A stretch of 10,639 nt of DNA from Gammaproteobacteria bacterium (lineage in GTDB: Bacteria; Pseudomonadota; Gammaproteobacteria; GCA-001735895): contig JAASSH010000022.1 of NCBI GenBank assembly GCA_021767985.1, forward strand, positions 1 to 10,639. Direction: 5' to 3'. The position numbers and the translations under genes were made by a program. Below the pieces are notes generated by a model. That model had not been told where the DNA came from. It ran no database searches and saw only the letters and a list, made by a program, of their open reading frames with translations. The first letter of the stretch is position 1; every line of letters begins with the position of its first letter. Of the stretch, positions 1 through 6,873 are shown in pieces.

Positions 1-4
1 CCCC

Positions 5-28
5 GCGCTCAGAAACGAGCGCAGTTTT
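5..28 (+). terminator. Terminator-like hairpin with short T run
   Basis: GCGCTC (5-10) and GAGCGC (17-22) form a perfect 6-bp GC-rich stem around a 6-nt loop, followed two bases later by TTTT (25-28). This could end transcription of a gene lying left of the window. The stem is short and the T run is only four bases, so the call is weak. Confidence 0.3.
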
Positions 29-61
29 ACGCTGGAGCAGCAGTAGCGGCTGTTATCCCGG

Positions 62-100
62 GGTTCCTTCGAGGGGGTCACGGTTCCTTCGAGGGGGTCA
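62..100. repeat. Tandem duplication, 20-nt period, left side of hairpin element 1
   Basis: The 19-mer ggttccttcgagggggtca occurs exactly at 62-80 and again at 82-100, separated by a single c, giving a 20-nt period. The second copy runs directly into the left arm of the first hairpin element. The duplication ends at the same ggggtca string that ends the tandem duplication beside element 2. Confidence 0.9.
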
Positions 101-165
101 GAGCAAAAACTTCTTTGATAGCATGGTAGCCGGGGACGGTTGCCCGAAGTTTTTGGTCTGACCCC
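94..165. repeat. Hairpin element 1 (REP/MITE-like, 20-32-20)
   Basis: The left arm ggggtcagagcaaaaacttc (94-113) pairs with the right arm gaagtttttggtctgacccc (146-165) at 19 of 20 positions, around a 32-nt loop (114-145). The geometry is the same as in element 2 at 204-275, but the loop sequence differs. Short imperfect palindromes of this kind resemble REP elements mobilised by REP-associated tyrosine (Y1) transposases. That assignment is inference, because no transposase is in the window. Confidence 0.8.
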
Positions 166-182
166 GAGTGTCTAACCGCTGC

Positions 183-210
183 GATGGCTGGGGTCAGATG
201 GCTGGGGTCA
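183..210. repeat. Tandem duplication, 14-nt period, left side of hairpin element 2
   Basis: gatggctggggtca occurs exactly at 183-196 and 197-210. The second copy merges into the left arm of hairpin element 2, starting at its ggggtca. The arrangement mirrors the 20-nt duplication at 62-100, but the repeated unit differs outside ggggtca. Confidence 0.9.
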
Positions 211-275
211 GACCAAAAATTCCCTGATCTTTCATCGAGTTGGCCCGATAGTGCCGGAATTTTTGCTCTGACCCC
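204..275. repeat. Hairpin element 2 (REP/MITE-like, 20-32-20), inverted relative to element 1
   Basis: The left arm ggggtcagaccaaaaattcc (204-223) pairs with the right arm ggaatttttgctctgacccc (256-275) at 19 of 20 positions, around a 32-nt loop (224-255). The single mismatch sits at the same arm position as in element 1 but with the two variants (gagc and gacc) swapped between sides. This suggests the two copies are in opposite orientation. The loops are not clearly related. Confidence 0.8.
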
Positions 276-337
276 CTCGAAGCGACCTGAAACCTGTCAA
301 ACCAAGGGAATACAGAGAAACCCCGGAAAAGCTGTGG

Positions 338-368
338 TTGCGCGGGGATGGGTCGGTTGTGGTATAAC
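338..368 (+). promoter_or_regulatory. Possible sigma70-type promoter for the operon
   Basis: TATAAC at 363-368 is a good -10 candidate, 36 nt before the first start codon. A weak -35 candidate, TTGCGC (338-343), lies 19 nt upstream, slightly more than the ideal spacing. No clear FNR, CRP or sigma54 site was found by eye. This is the only promoter-like sequence noticed between the repeat block and the first gene. Confidence 0.25.
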
Positions 369-403
369 CTGTCTCCCGTTGTCTATTAATCCGACAGGAG
401 CGC

Positions 404-940
404 ATGGAAAAGCTGGAGCTCGACGATTTCGACCAGGCACTGCCCGACCACAAAAACCTGGCGGTTTTGATGGAAAAGCAGCCGTCGTCGCACCCGTGGG
501 CGGACTTCAAGTACGAAGCGCTCGGGGTCGTGGTGCGAGACGGTGACGAGGAAAAATCGGTTAGCCAGGTCTACCACAACGGCGAGGTAGAGCAATTTCT
601 GGTTACCGGGATGAGCCTGCAGCTTTTTCCGGACGAGTGTGAAAGCTATTACCATAACCTGATGTCGCCCGAGCCGGGCTGTTTCATCGTCGCCAGCCAG
701 CCCGAAGAATCCAGTGAAATGCCCGTGCCTTACCTGGTCTCGCTGAGCTTCGACGAAGTGCATGCCTATCTCGAGGGTGACGAGCAGATCTACTCGGTTC
801 CAATTCCGCCGGAACTCTATCAATGGGCCGAAGCCTATGTGCTGACCCACTATGTCGCGATCAAAAAGACCAAGCGCAAGCTCAAGAACTGGCGCGAGAC
901 GGAGCGACCCGCAACAGACCCGGCGGACCGAAAGTCATGA
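404..940 (+). CDS. DUF3305 domain protein (formate dehydrogenase operon accessory)
   Basis: This 178-aa protein is recognisable as a DUF3305 member. It has the family's early VLMEKQPSSHPWADFKYEALGV-type segment (about residues 21-42), a LFPDECESYYHNLMSPEP stretch near residues 75-92, and a late VPIPPELYQWAEAYVLTHY stretch near 130-148, followed by a basic tail. It shows no signal peptide, membrane segment or metal motif, so it is probably cytoplasmic. The start follows AGGAG (396-400) by only three bases. The stop overlaps the next start in an ATGA, so it is translationally coupled to the DUF3306 gene. DUF3305 genes typically travel with FDH3-type formate dehydrogenases. The molecular role is unknown; help in enzyme maturation is inferred from context. 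Confidence 0.85.
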   Translation: MEKLELDDFDQALPDHKNLAVLMEKQPSSHPWADFKYEALGVVVRDGDEEKSVSQVYHNGEVEQFLVTGMSLQLFPDECESYYHNLMSPEPGCFIVASQPEESSEMPVPYLVSLSFDEVHAYLEGDEQIYSVPIPPELYQWAEAYVLTHYVAIKKTKRKLKNWRETERPATDPADRKS

Positions 941-1512
941 CCCGGGAGATCAAGGAATCCGCGTTATCGCGCTGGTCGCGCCGCAAGCTCGAAGCCGAAA
1001 AGGGGATTCAGCCCGCCGACCTGAACCCGCCTGCCGAGATCGAGGCAGAGTCGTCCGCGCCTGCCGCGGAAAGTGAAAGTAAGCCGGTGCTAACCGATGC
1101 CGACATGCCCGATATCGAAACGCTCGATGCGGACTCGGATTTCAGCGGCTTCATGTCGGAGGGCGTCAGCGACGAACTGCGTAACCTGGCGTTGCGTAAG
1201 CTGTTCAGGGCACCAGTTTTCAATATTCGCGACGGCCTCGACGAGTACGACGAGGATTACACCAGCTTCGAGAAACTGGGCGATATCGTCACCAGCGACA
1301 TGAAGCACCGGATCGAAATGGAGGAGCAGAAACTGCGCGAAAAACTGGCGGCCGAGAGTGAAGCGGCGGAACAGGAGACGGATGTGCTGGAAGAGATCGA
1401 CGACGAGATGGATGCGATCGAAGACGAAGAAGAGAGCGAACAGGCGCCGCTTAAGGTTGCCGCGGCCGATCCCGAGGCCGGTTCCGGCAAGGCGGTAGAC
1501 GATGAGCAATAG
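937..1512 (+). CDS. DUF3306 domain protein (formate dehydrogenase operon accessory)
   Basis: This 191-aa protein starts at the ATGA overlap with the DUF3305 gene. The same frame is open further upstream (from 823), but that stretch lies over DUF3305 and is not needed. Family marks are the N-terminal ALSRWSRRK segment (about 8-16), the IETLDADSDFSGFM block (about 59-72) and LRNLALRKLFR...DGLDEYDEDY (about 80-107). The C-terminal third (about 120-190) is highly acidic, rich in Glu and Asp, and likely coiled coil or disordered. There is no Cys motif or membrane segment. The 3' end overlaps the next gene by 11 nt. It is routinely paired with DUF3305 beside formate dehydrogenase genes. The function is unknown; the acidic tail suggests a binding or chaperone-like role, which is inference. 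Confidence 0.85.
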   Translation: MTREIKESALSRWSRRKLEAEKGIQPADLNPPAEIEAESSAPAAESESKPVLTDADMPDIETLDADSDFSGFMSEGVSDELRNLALRKLFRAPVFNIRDGLDEYDEDYTSFEKLGDIVTSDMKHRIEMEEQKLREKLAAESEAAEQETDVLEEIDDEMDAIEDEEESEQAPLKVAAADPEAGSGKAVDDEQ

Positions 1513-3067
1513 TGACGCACGGCAACGTGCGCTCGAAGTGCTGACCGCTTTCGAGCTGGAGCCCACCAGCCTGGTTACCTATCGCTCGACAGGAAAGATA
1601 ATCGCTCTCGGTGATGACGGGCTGCTGGATAAATGCAATGACTTGCCGGACACTCTCGATATCACCCGGGTTTCGCCCGACGGCGGCGAGGTCCGGGTTG
1701 ACGGCTACCTCGGCGCCTATACGGTTAGCGTTACCGACCCGCAGGGCAAGGTTGCCGTGAATCGCGCGGACGCGGTGCTGGATCTTAATCAAACACCGGC
1801 GCTGACGCGCGAAATGTTGCCGCCGGGATACTTCCATGCACCACCCGCGGAATGGGAGCGACTGGCGCTGGCCGATGAGCTCGTAAACCTTACGGGCGAA
1901 TTCGAGAAACCCAAATATTTCGACTACGATCCGTCGATTTGCGCGCATGGCGTCAACGGCAAAACCGTCTGTAGCAAATGTATCGACGCCTGCCCGGCCG
2001 GGGCGATTGCGAGCCTCGGTGAGTGTATCGAAGTCAATCCCAACCTGTGCCAGGGCGGCGGTACCTGCACCACGGTATGCCCGTCGGGCGCAATTCGTTA
2101 TCTCTACCCGAACCTGCGAGATAGCGGAAAACGGTTGCGTGACACGCTCGACGCCTATCGCGAACAGGGCGGCAATCGGCCCATCGTCGTGTTTCACGGC
2201 GAAAACGTTTCACCGGATCACTATCTGCAAGCCTACGACAATGTATTACCGATCCCGGTCGAGGAGCTCGGTAGCGTGGGCATGGATTTATGCCTGTCGG
2301 CGCTCGCCTATGGCGCAATGCAGGTGGTATTGCTGGCCGACGAGGAAGTGCCCCGGAGTTCGCTGCTGAATTTGCAACAGCAGCTCGACTGGCTGCACGC
2401 CATTTTATCCGAGCTGGGCCTCGGCTCGGCCTATATCGCGATTTGCCAGAGCGATGCGGCGCTGCCCGAGGTCGACGACGACAGGATCGTGCGTGCCGCG
2501 ATTTACGATATGCCGCCGCTGAAGCGTAACGCGGTATTCCAGTCGCTGGATCACCTCGTCGCCGAACTGCATCCCGCGGCAGAACTGGCGAGGCTGCCCG
2601 ATTCAGCGCCCTTCGGCGAGGTCGCTATCGATGCGCAAAAATGCACGCTGTGCATGGCCTGCGTCGGCGCCTGTCCGGGGCGTGCGCTGCAGGATGGTTC
2701 GAATCGCGAGGTGCCCGAGGTATTTTTTATCGAGAGTAACTGCCTGCAGTGCGGCGCCTGTGTGCAGACCTGTCCTGAAGACGCCGTGTCGCTCGCGCCG
2801 CGCATGCTGTTCGACCGGGAACAGCGTAACCGCGCTCGCGCGCTCAATCGCGATACCCCGTTTGCCTGTATTTCCTGCGGCAAGCCGTTTGCACCGACTT
2901 CGGTGATCCACAAAATGCAGGACAAGCTGAAAGATCATTACATGTTCGGCAACCAGCGAGCGCTCGATCGACTGAAGATGTGCGACGATTGCCGGGTCGC
3001 CGATATCGTGCAGGATCCGGACGCCATGGGCGGACAGTTCGATCCGACGAAAGGCTTTCGCCAGTAG
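1502..3067 (+). CDS. Multi-cluster 4Fe-4S protein of formate dehydrogenase operons
   Basis: This 521-aa protein begins with a ~130-residue segment without obvious motifs. A first ferredoxin-like pair follows (C147, C157, C160, C164-P; then C183, C189, C193-P). In the middle region, about 220-300, the IPVEELGSVGMDLCL segment resembles the MvhD/delta-subunit type of domain. A second, canonical pair has CxxCxxCxxxCP at 381-391 and 414-424. A C-terminal CxxC pair (C456/C459 and C494/C497) could bind another metal. In the first pair the second Cys of the second motif is Gly186, and the first motif has a seven-residue insertion before C157. No signal peptide is seen, so it is probably cytoplasmic. 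Homologues sit beside FDH3-type enzymes, and their electron-transfer or maturation role is unproven. The start overlaps the DUF3306 end. Confidence 0.85.
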   Translation: MSNSDARQRALEVLTAFELEPTSLVTYRSTGKIIALGDDGLLDKCNDLPDTLDITRVSPDGGEVRVDGYLGAYTVSVTDPQGKVAVNRADAVLDLNQTPALTREMLPPGYFHAPPAEWERLALADELVNLTGEFEKPKYFDYDPSICAHGVNGKTVCSKCIDACPAGAIASLGECIEVNPNLCQGGGTCTTVCPSGAIRYLYPNLRDSGKRLRDTLDAYREQGGNRPIVVFHGENVSPDHYLQAYDNVLPIPVEELGSVGMDLCLSALAYGAMQVVLLADEEVPRSSLLNLQQQLDWLHAILSELGLGSAYIAICQSDAALPEVDDDRIVRAAIYDMPPLKRNAVFQSLDHLVAELHPAAELARLPDSAPFGEVAIDAQKCTLCMACVGACPGRALQDGSNREVPEVFFIESNCLQCGACVQTCPEDAVSLAPRMLFDREQRNRARALNRDTPFACISCGKPFAPTSVIHKMQDKLKDHYMFGNQRALDRLKMCDDCRVADIVQDPDAMGGQFDPTKGFRQ

Positions 3068-3091
3068 ATTTAACCCTGAAGTGAGAACCAG

Positions 3092-3694
3092 ATGCCAGCC
3101 GCAGACGACGAGATGATGGAAAACGAACAGCGTTACCGGGCTTCGGCCTACAGCCTGCTGGCGGCTTTACTGCGAGCGGCACCCGATCAGGCACTGCTGG
3201 ATCACCTGGTTAAACTGTCACCGTCCGGTGATGCCGAGCCGGATGCGCTGAGCGAGGCCATGGCGAAACTCGCGGCGGCGGCCGAAGAATTTGATCCGGA
3301 TCAACTGGAAGACGAATACAACAACCTTTTTATCGGCATCGGCAAGGGTGAAGTGGTACCTTATGGATCCTGGTATTTGACGGGCTATCTGATGGAAAAG
3401 CCGTTGAGCGACCTGCGCGAAGACTTAAAGACGCTGGGTTTCGAGCGAAACGATGACGTACGTGAGCCAGAGGACCACGCAGCCGCGATTTTTGAAGTTT
3501 TTTCTGTTATGATCAACGACGCTTCCGGCCTTACCGAACAGCAGCGTTTCTTCGAAAAACACATGAAACCATGGCTGGGACGTTTTTTCGCGGATCTGGG
3601 CAACGCCCGATCAGCCGATTTTTACAAACCCGTCGCGCGGTTTGGCGCGGCTTTTATCGATCTGGAGCAAGCCTACCTTTCGATGCGCAGTTAA
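3092..3694 (+). CDS. TorD/DmsD-family chaperone for formate dehydrogenase
   Basis: This protein of 200 aa is the usual size for the all-helical TorD family of cytoplasmic chaperones, which bind Tat signal peptides of molybdoenzymes and assist cofactor insertion before export. Visible hallmarks are DEYNNLFIGIGKGEVVPYGS (residues 74-93), the YxxLFxGxGxG...PYxSxY signature, and EPEDH (125-129) followed by a helix ending in FSVMI. It lies 24 nt after the 4Fe-4S gene and just before two genes encoding Tat signals, so FdhA is its likely client. ATG at 3092 is used here; in-frame ATGs at 3113 and 3116 are also possible, since the first eight residues are poorly conserved in style. Family assignment is firm; client specificity is inferred. 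Confidence 0.9.
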   Translation: MPAADDEMMENEQRYRASAYSLLAALLRAAPDQALLDHLVKLSPSGDAEPDALSEAMAKLAAAAEEFDPDQLEDEYNNLFIGIGKGEVVPYGSWYLTGYLMEKPLSDLREDLKTLGFERNDDVREPEDHAAAIFEVFSVMINDASGLTEQQRFFEKHMKPWLGRFFADLGNARSADFYKPVARFGAAFIDLEQAYLSMRS

Positions 3695-3725
3695 CAATTC
3701 ATACAACCGATCTCTATTACCCTGT

Positions 3726-3732
3726 GGAGGAG
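3726..3732 (+). promoter_or_regulatory. Strong Shine-Dalgarno site deciding a GTG start
   Basis: GGAGGAG lies six bases before GTG at 3739. It supports that codon as the start of the small Tat protein, although the same frame stays open upstream to 3571 inside the TorD gene. Confidence 0.75.
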
Positions 3733-3738
3733 AAACAC

Positions 3739-3945
3739 GTGAAAAACAAGAGCCAACCCAAGGATCAGGAACGCAGAGAATTTATAAAAAAGTCCACCCT
3801 CGTGGGAGCAGGCGTGGCAGCCACGACCATGGCCAGCACCAGCGCCATTGCCGAAGTCAGCGGTGAAACCGCTGAAAAACCAGTTCAGAAGGGTTACCAG
3901 CTAACCCAGCACGTCCTCGATTATTACAAGTCGGCCGACATTTAA
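3739..3945 (+). CDS. Small Tat-signal protein of formate dehydrogenase operons (FdhX-like)
   Basis: This 68-aa protein starts at GTG, six bases after GGAGGAG. It has a twin-arginine motif RREFIKKS at residues 12-19, a hydrophobic stretch rich in Ala, Gly and Thr at about 20-38, and a possible cleavage site near AIA-E (36-39). The mature tail has GYQLTQHVLDYYKSADI at the end (52-68). It fits the conserved formate dehydrogenase region TAT-target family (TIGR02811), which lies directly upstream of the catalytic subunit. The length and the conserved aromatic tail match that family as I know it. It ends 16 nt before fdhA. It may be a small extra subunit or an assembly partner exported with FdhAB; its role is not settled. 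The upstream extension of the frame overlaps torD and is not used. Confidence 0.85.
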   Translation: MKNKSQPKDQERREFIKKSTLVGAGVAATTMASTSAIAEVSGETAEKPVQKGYQLTQHVLDYYKSADI

Positions 3946-3961
3946 CCTGGGGGGGTAAATC

Positions 3962-6856
3962 ATGAAGAAACTAACCAAGACATCCAGTACGGTCGGTAAG
4001 GATACTGCCGTCAAGCCGGGCAAGGCCCTGCCGGACGCGATTTCACGCCGTACTTTTTTAAGAAACTCGAGCCTGATGGCCGGGGGCGCGGCACTCGCAA
4101 CCGGGGTATCTCCGGTCATGATGAAGAAGGCCGAAGCTGCCGTTTCAGCGACTCCCGGTGGCAAGATCGAGGAAGTCAAGACGATCTGTACCCACTGTTC
4201 GGTCGGTTGCGGCATTATCGCGGAGGTTCAAAACGGCGTCTGGACAGGGCAGGAGCCAGCCTTCGATCATCCGTTCAACAAGGGGGCGCACTGCTCCAAG
4301 GGCGCCGCGATCCGCGAACACGGGCACGGCGAACGCCGCCTGAAGTATCCCACCAAGCTGGTCGACGGCAAGTGGAAGAAAGTTTCCTGGGACGAGGCGA
4401 TTAACGAAATCGGCGACAAGTTGCTCGAGATCCGCGAAAAGTCGGGCCCCGACTCGGTGTTCTGGCTGGGATCGGCCAAGCACAGCAACGAGCAGGCTTA
4501 CCTGTTCCGCAAGTTTGCCGCGATGTGGGGCACCAACAATGTTGATCACCAGGCGCGTATCTGTCACTCGACCACGGTAGCCGGGGTAGCCAATACCTGG
4601 GGCTACGGGGCGATGACCAACTCGTACAACGACATCCATAACTCGAAATCGATCCTGTTGATCGGTTCCAACCCGACCGAGGCACACCCGGTCTCGCTGC
4701 AGCACATCTTCAAAGCGAAAGAAGAAAATAACGCGCCTGTTATCGTTATCGATCCGCGTTATACCCGTACCGCGGCCCACGCCGATCATTTCCTGCGTAT
4801 CCGGCCCGGAACCGACGTCGGTATCATCTGGGGCATGATGTGGCACATCTTCGAAAACGGCTGGGAGGACAAGGAATTCATCCGTCAGCGCGTTTACGGG
4901 ATGGATGAAGTCATGGCCGAGGTCAAGAAGTGGAATCCGAAGGAAGTCGAAAATGTTACCGGCGTGCCCGAAGAACAGGTTTTTGCCGCCGCCAAGGCGA
5001 TGGCCGATAACCGCCCCGGCACCTTCATCTGGTGTATGGGCGGAACCCAGCACACCATCGGCAACAATAACACCCGCGCTTACTGCGCATTCCAGCTGGC
5101 GCTCGGCAACATGGGCGTGTCCGGCGGCGGTGCCAATATTTTCCGCGGCCACGACAACGTGCAGGGTGCGACCGATCTGGGCGTACTGTCCAACACGCTG
5201 CCGGGCTATTACGGCCTGTCGGTGGGCTCGTGGAAGCACTGGTCGCGCGTCTGGGATCTCGACTACGAATGGGTCAAGGGCCAGTTCGACAGCGGCAGCT
5301 ACGAGCAGAGCAAGGGCAAGGATGTTCACGTCATGAACACCAAGGGCATCCCGGTTTCACGCTGGATCGACGGCGTGCTGGAGGACAAGGAAAACATCGC
5401 GCAGAAGGATAACTTCAAGGCGATGTTCTTCTGGGGCCACGCGCCCAATAGCCAGACCCGCGGCGTCGAGCAGAAGAAGGCGATGGAAAAGCTCGAAATG
5501 ATGGTTATCGTCGATCCCTATCCAACCGCGAGCGCGGTCATGCCCGATCGCAAGGACGGGATTTACCTGCTGCCGGCTTCCACGCAGATGGAAACCTACG
5601 GCTCGGTCACCGCTTCCAACCGCTCGTTCCAGTGGCGCTCCAAGGTCATGGACCCGATGTTCGAATCGCTGCCGGACCATGTCATCATGTACAAGCTGGC
5701 GAAAAAGCTCGGCCTCTCCGACCAGATGTTCAAGAACATCCAGGTCAACAACGACGAGCCGCTGGTCGAAGACGTGCTGCGTGAAATCAACCGCGGCATG
5801 TGGACCATTGGCTACACCGGCCAGAGCCCGGAGCGTTTGAAGAAGCACCAGGAGAACTGGGGCACCTTCGACTACACCAGCCTCAAGGCAGAAGGCGGCC
5901 CCGCCGACGGCGATTACTACGGCCTGCCGTGGCCATCCTGGGGGCCACCCGAAATGAACCATCCAGGCACGCCCAACTTGTATGACACTTCGAAAAACGT
6001 GGCCGACGGCGGCCTGACTTTCCGTGCCCGTTTCGGGGTCGAACGCAACGGTACCAACCTGCTGGCGGAAGGCTCCTATGGCAAGGGTTCCGATATCAAG
6101 GATGGTTATCCCGAATTCAGCGACAAGGTGCTGAAAAAACTGGGCTGGTGGAACGACCTGACGCCGGAAGAACAACAGGCAGCCGAGGGCAGGAACTGGA
6201 AAACCGACCTCTCGGGCGGCATCCAGCGCGTTGCGATCAAGCACGGCTGCTCGCCATTCGGAAACGCCAAGGCGCGCGCCATGGTCTGGACTTTTCCGGA
6301 CCCGGTGCCGATCCATCGCGAGCCGTTGTATACCTCGCGGCGCGACCTGGTCGAGAAATATCCAACTTACGAGGACCGCAAGTCGTTCTGGCGACTGCCG
6401 ACGCGTTACAAGTCGATCCAGGCAACCGATTACAGCGGAGACTACCCGATCATCCTGACCTCGGGACGACTGGTCGAATACGAGGGTGGTGGCGATGAAA
6501 CGCGCTCCAACGCGTGGCTGGCCGAACTGCAGCAGGATATGTTCGTCGAAATTCATCCGCGTGACGCCAATAACGCCGGCATCAAGGATGGCGACGATGT
6601 CTGGGTCGAAGGCGCCGAGTCCGCCAGGGTCAAGGTCAAGGCAATGGTGACTCGACGAGTCGGGTCAGGAGTGGCCTTCATGCCGTTCCACTTTGCCGGG
6701 CATTTCCAGGGCGAGGACCTGCGGGACAAGTACCCGGAGGGTGCCGACCCATACGTTCTCGGTGAAGCGGCCAACACGGCATTTACCTATGGCTACGATT
6801 CGGTGACGCAAATGCAGGAATCGAAATGCAGCCTTTGTCGTATTACAAAAGCTTGA
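3962..6856 (+). CDS. fdhA: Formate dehydrogenase catalytic (alpha) subunit, Cys-type, Tat-exported
   Basis: This 964-aa molybdopterin oxidoreductase should oxidise formate to CO2 in the periplasm. The Tat motif SRRTFLRNS is at residues 28-36, with cleavage likely near 57-60. The [4Fe-4S] ligands are C76, C79, C83 and C111. The active-site segment RICHSTTVAG places C201 (TGT codon) and H202 where FDH-N enzymes have selenocysteine-His, so this is a Cys enzyme. Downstream are GHDNVQGATDLG, the METYGSVTASNRSFQWR block, and a C-terminal molybdopterin dinucleotide-binding domain starting near 831 (ILTSGRLVEY). Length is close to FDH3-type enzymes and a little shorter than E. coli FdnG (1015 aa). 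The extreme C-terminus carries an extra C956-x-x-C959. A run of seven Gs precedes the start. Whether the metal is Mo or W cannot be told from sequence. Confidence 0.95.
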   Translation: MKKLTKTSSTVGKDTAVKPGKALPDAISRRTFLRNSSLMAGGAALATGVSPVMMKKAEAAVSATPGGKIEEVKTICTHCSVGCGIIAEVQNGVWTGQEPAFDHPFNKGAHCSKGAAIREHGHGERRLKYPTKLVDGKWKKVSWDEAINEIGDKLLEIREKSGPDSVFWLGSAKHSNEQAYLFRKFAAMWGTNNVDHQARICHSTTVAGVANTWGYGAMTNSYNDIHNSKSILLIGSNPTEAHPVSLQHIFKAKEENNAPVIVIDPRYTRTAAHADHFLRIRPGTDVGIIWGMMWHIFENGWEDKEFIRQRVYGMDEVMAEVKKWNPKEVENVTGVPEEQVFAAAKAMADNRPGTFIWCMGGTQHTIGNNNTRAYCAFQLALGNMGVSGGGANIFRGHDNVQGATDLGVLSNTLPGYYGLSVGSWKHWSRVWDLDYEWVKGQFDSGSYEQSKGKDVHVMNTKGIPVSRWIDGVLEDKENIAQKDNFKAMFFWGHAPNSQTRGVEQKKAMEKLEMMVIVDPYPTASAVMPDRKDGIYLLPASTQMETYGSVTASNRSFQWRSKVMDPMFESLPDHVIMYKLAKKLGLSDQMFKNIQVNNDEPLVEDVLREINRGMWTIGYTGQSPERLKKHQENWGTFDYTSLKAEGGPADGDYYGLPWPSWGPPEMNHPGTPNLYDTSKNVADGGLTFRARFGVERNGTNLLAEGSYGKGSDIKDGYPEFSDKVLKKLGWWNDLTPEEQQAAEGRNWKTDLSGGIQRVAIKHGCSPFGNAKARAMVWTFPDPVPIHREPLYTSRRDLVEKYPTYEDRKSFWRLPTRYKSIQATDYSGDYPIILTSGRLVEYEGGGDETRSNAWLAELQQDMFVEIHPRDANNAGIKDGDDVWVEGAESARVKVKAMVTRRVGSGVAFMPFHFAGHFQGEDLRDKYPEGADPYVLGEAANTAFTYGYDSVTQMQESKCSLCRITKA

Positions 6857-6873
6857 GCGGGGGGAATTGAAAA

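Larger units (their letters stand above)
87..282. mobile_element. Composite inverted pair of hairpin elements (BIME/MITE-like block)
   Basis: The two hairpins together form a nested palindrome. Positions 87-109 are an exact 23-nt inverted repeat of 260-282, and 150-165 are an exact 16-nt inverted repeat of 204-219. The four arms can therefore pair within each element or across elements. Paired inverted REP units are known as BIMEs. Calling this one a mobile, non-autonomous element is inference from structure, and no flanking target duplication was identified with confidence. Confidence 0.55.
1..403. other. Non-coding leader region upstream of the formate dehydrogenase operon
   Basis: No convincing gene is visible in these 403 nt. 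Short open stretches exist but have no supporting protein similarity, and they run through inverted repeats. The region holds a terminator-like hairpin (5-28), a repeat block with two facing hairpin elements (62-282), and about 120 nt of apparently unique DNA leading to the first operon gene. That last part is where the operon promoter should lie. Confidence 0.7.

Noticed and set aside
1..46. Minimal C-terminus of an upstream gene (ending LEQQ, stop at 44-46)
   Set aside because: Only about 14 codons are inside the window, the other frames are open here too, and a hairpin overlaps it; not supportable as a gene.
62..282. CRISPR array
   Set aside because: The repeats are few, inverted and palindromic with fixed 32-nt loops, not regularly spaced direct repeats with spacers.
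184..546. Open frame across the repeat block and into the DUF3305 gene
   Set aside because: It runs through the inverted repeats and then overlaps DUF3305 in another frame; it resembles no family and has no ribosome binding site.
4562..4564. Selenocysteine at the FdhA active site
   Set aside because: The codon is TGT (Cys), not TGA, and no in-frame stop interrupts the gene.
4145..5329. Long minus-strand frame inside fdhA, and a similar one at 5357-6556
   Set aside because: These are antisense shadows caused by GC-rich codon usage; the plus strand encodes an unmistakable formate dehydrogenase.
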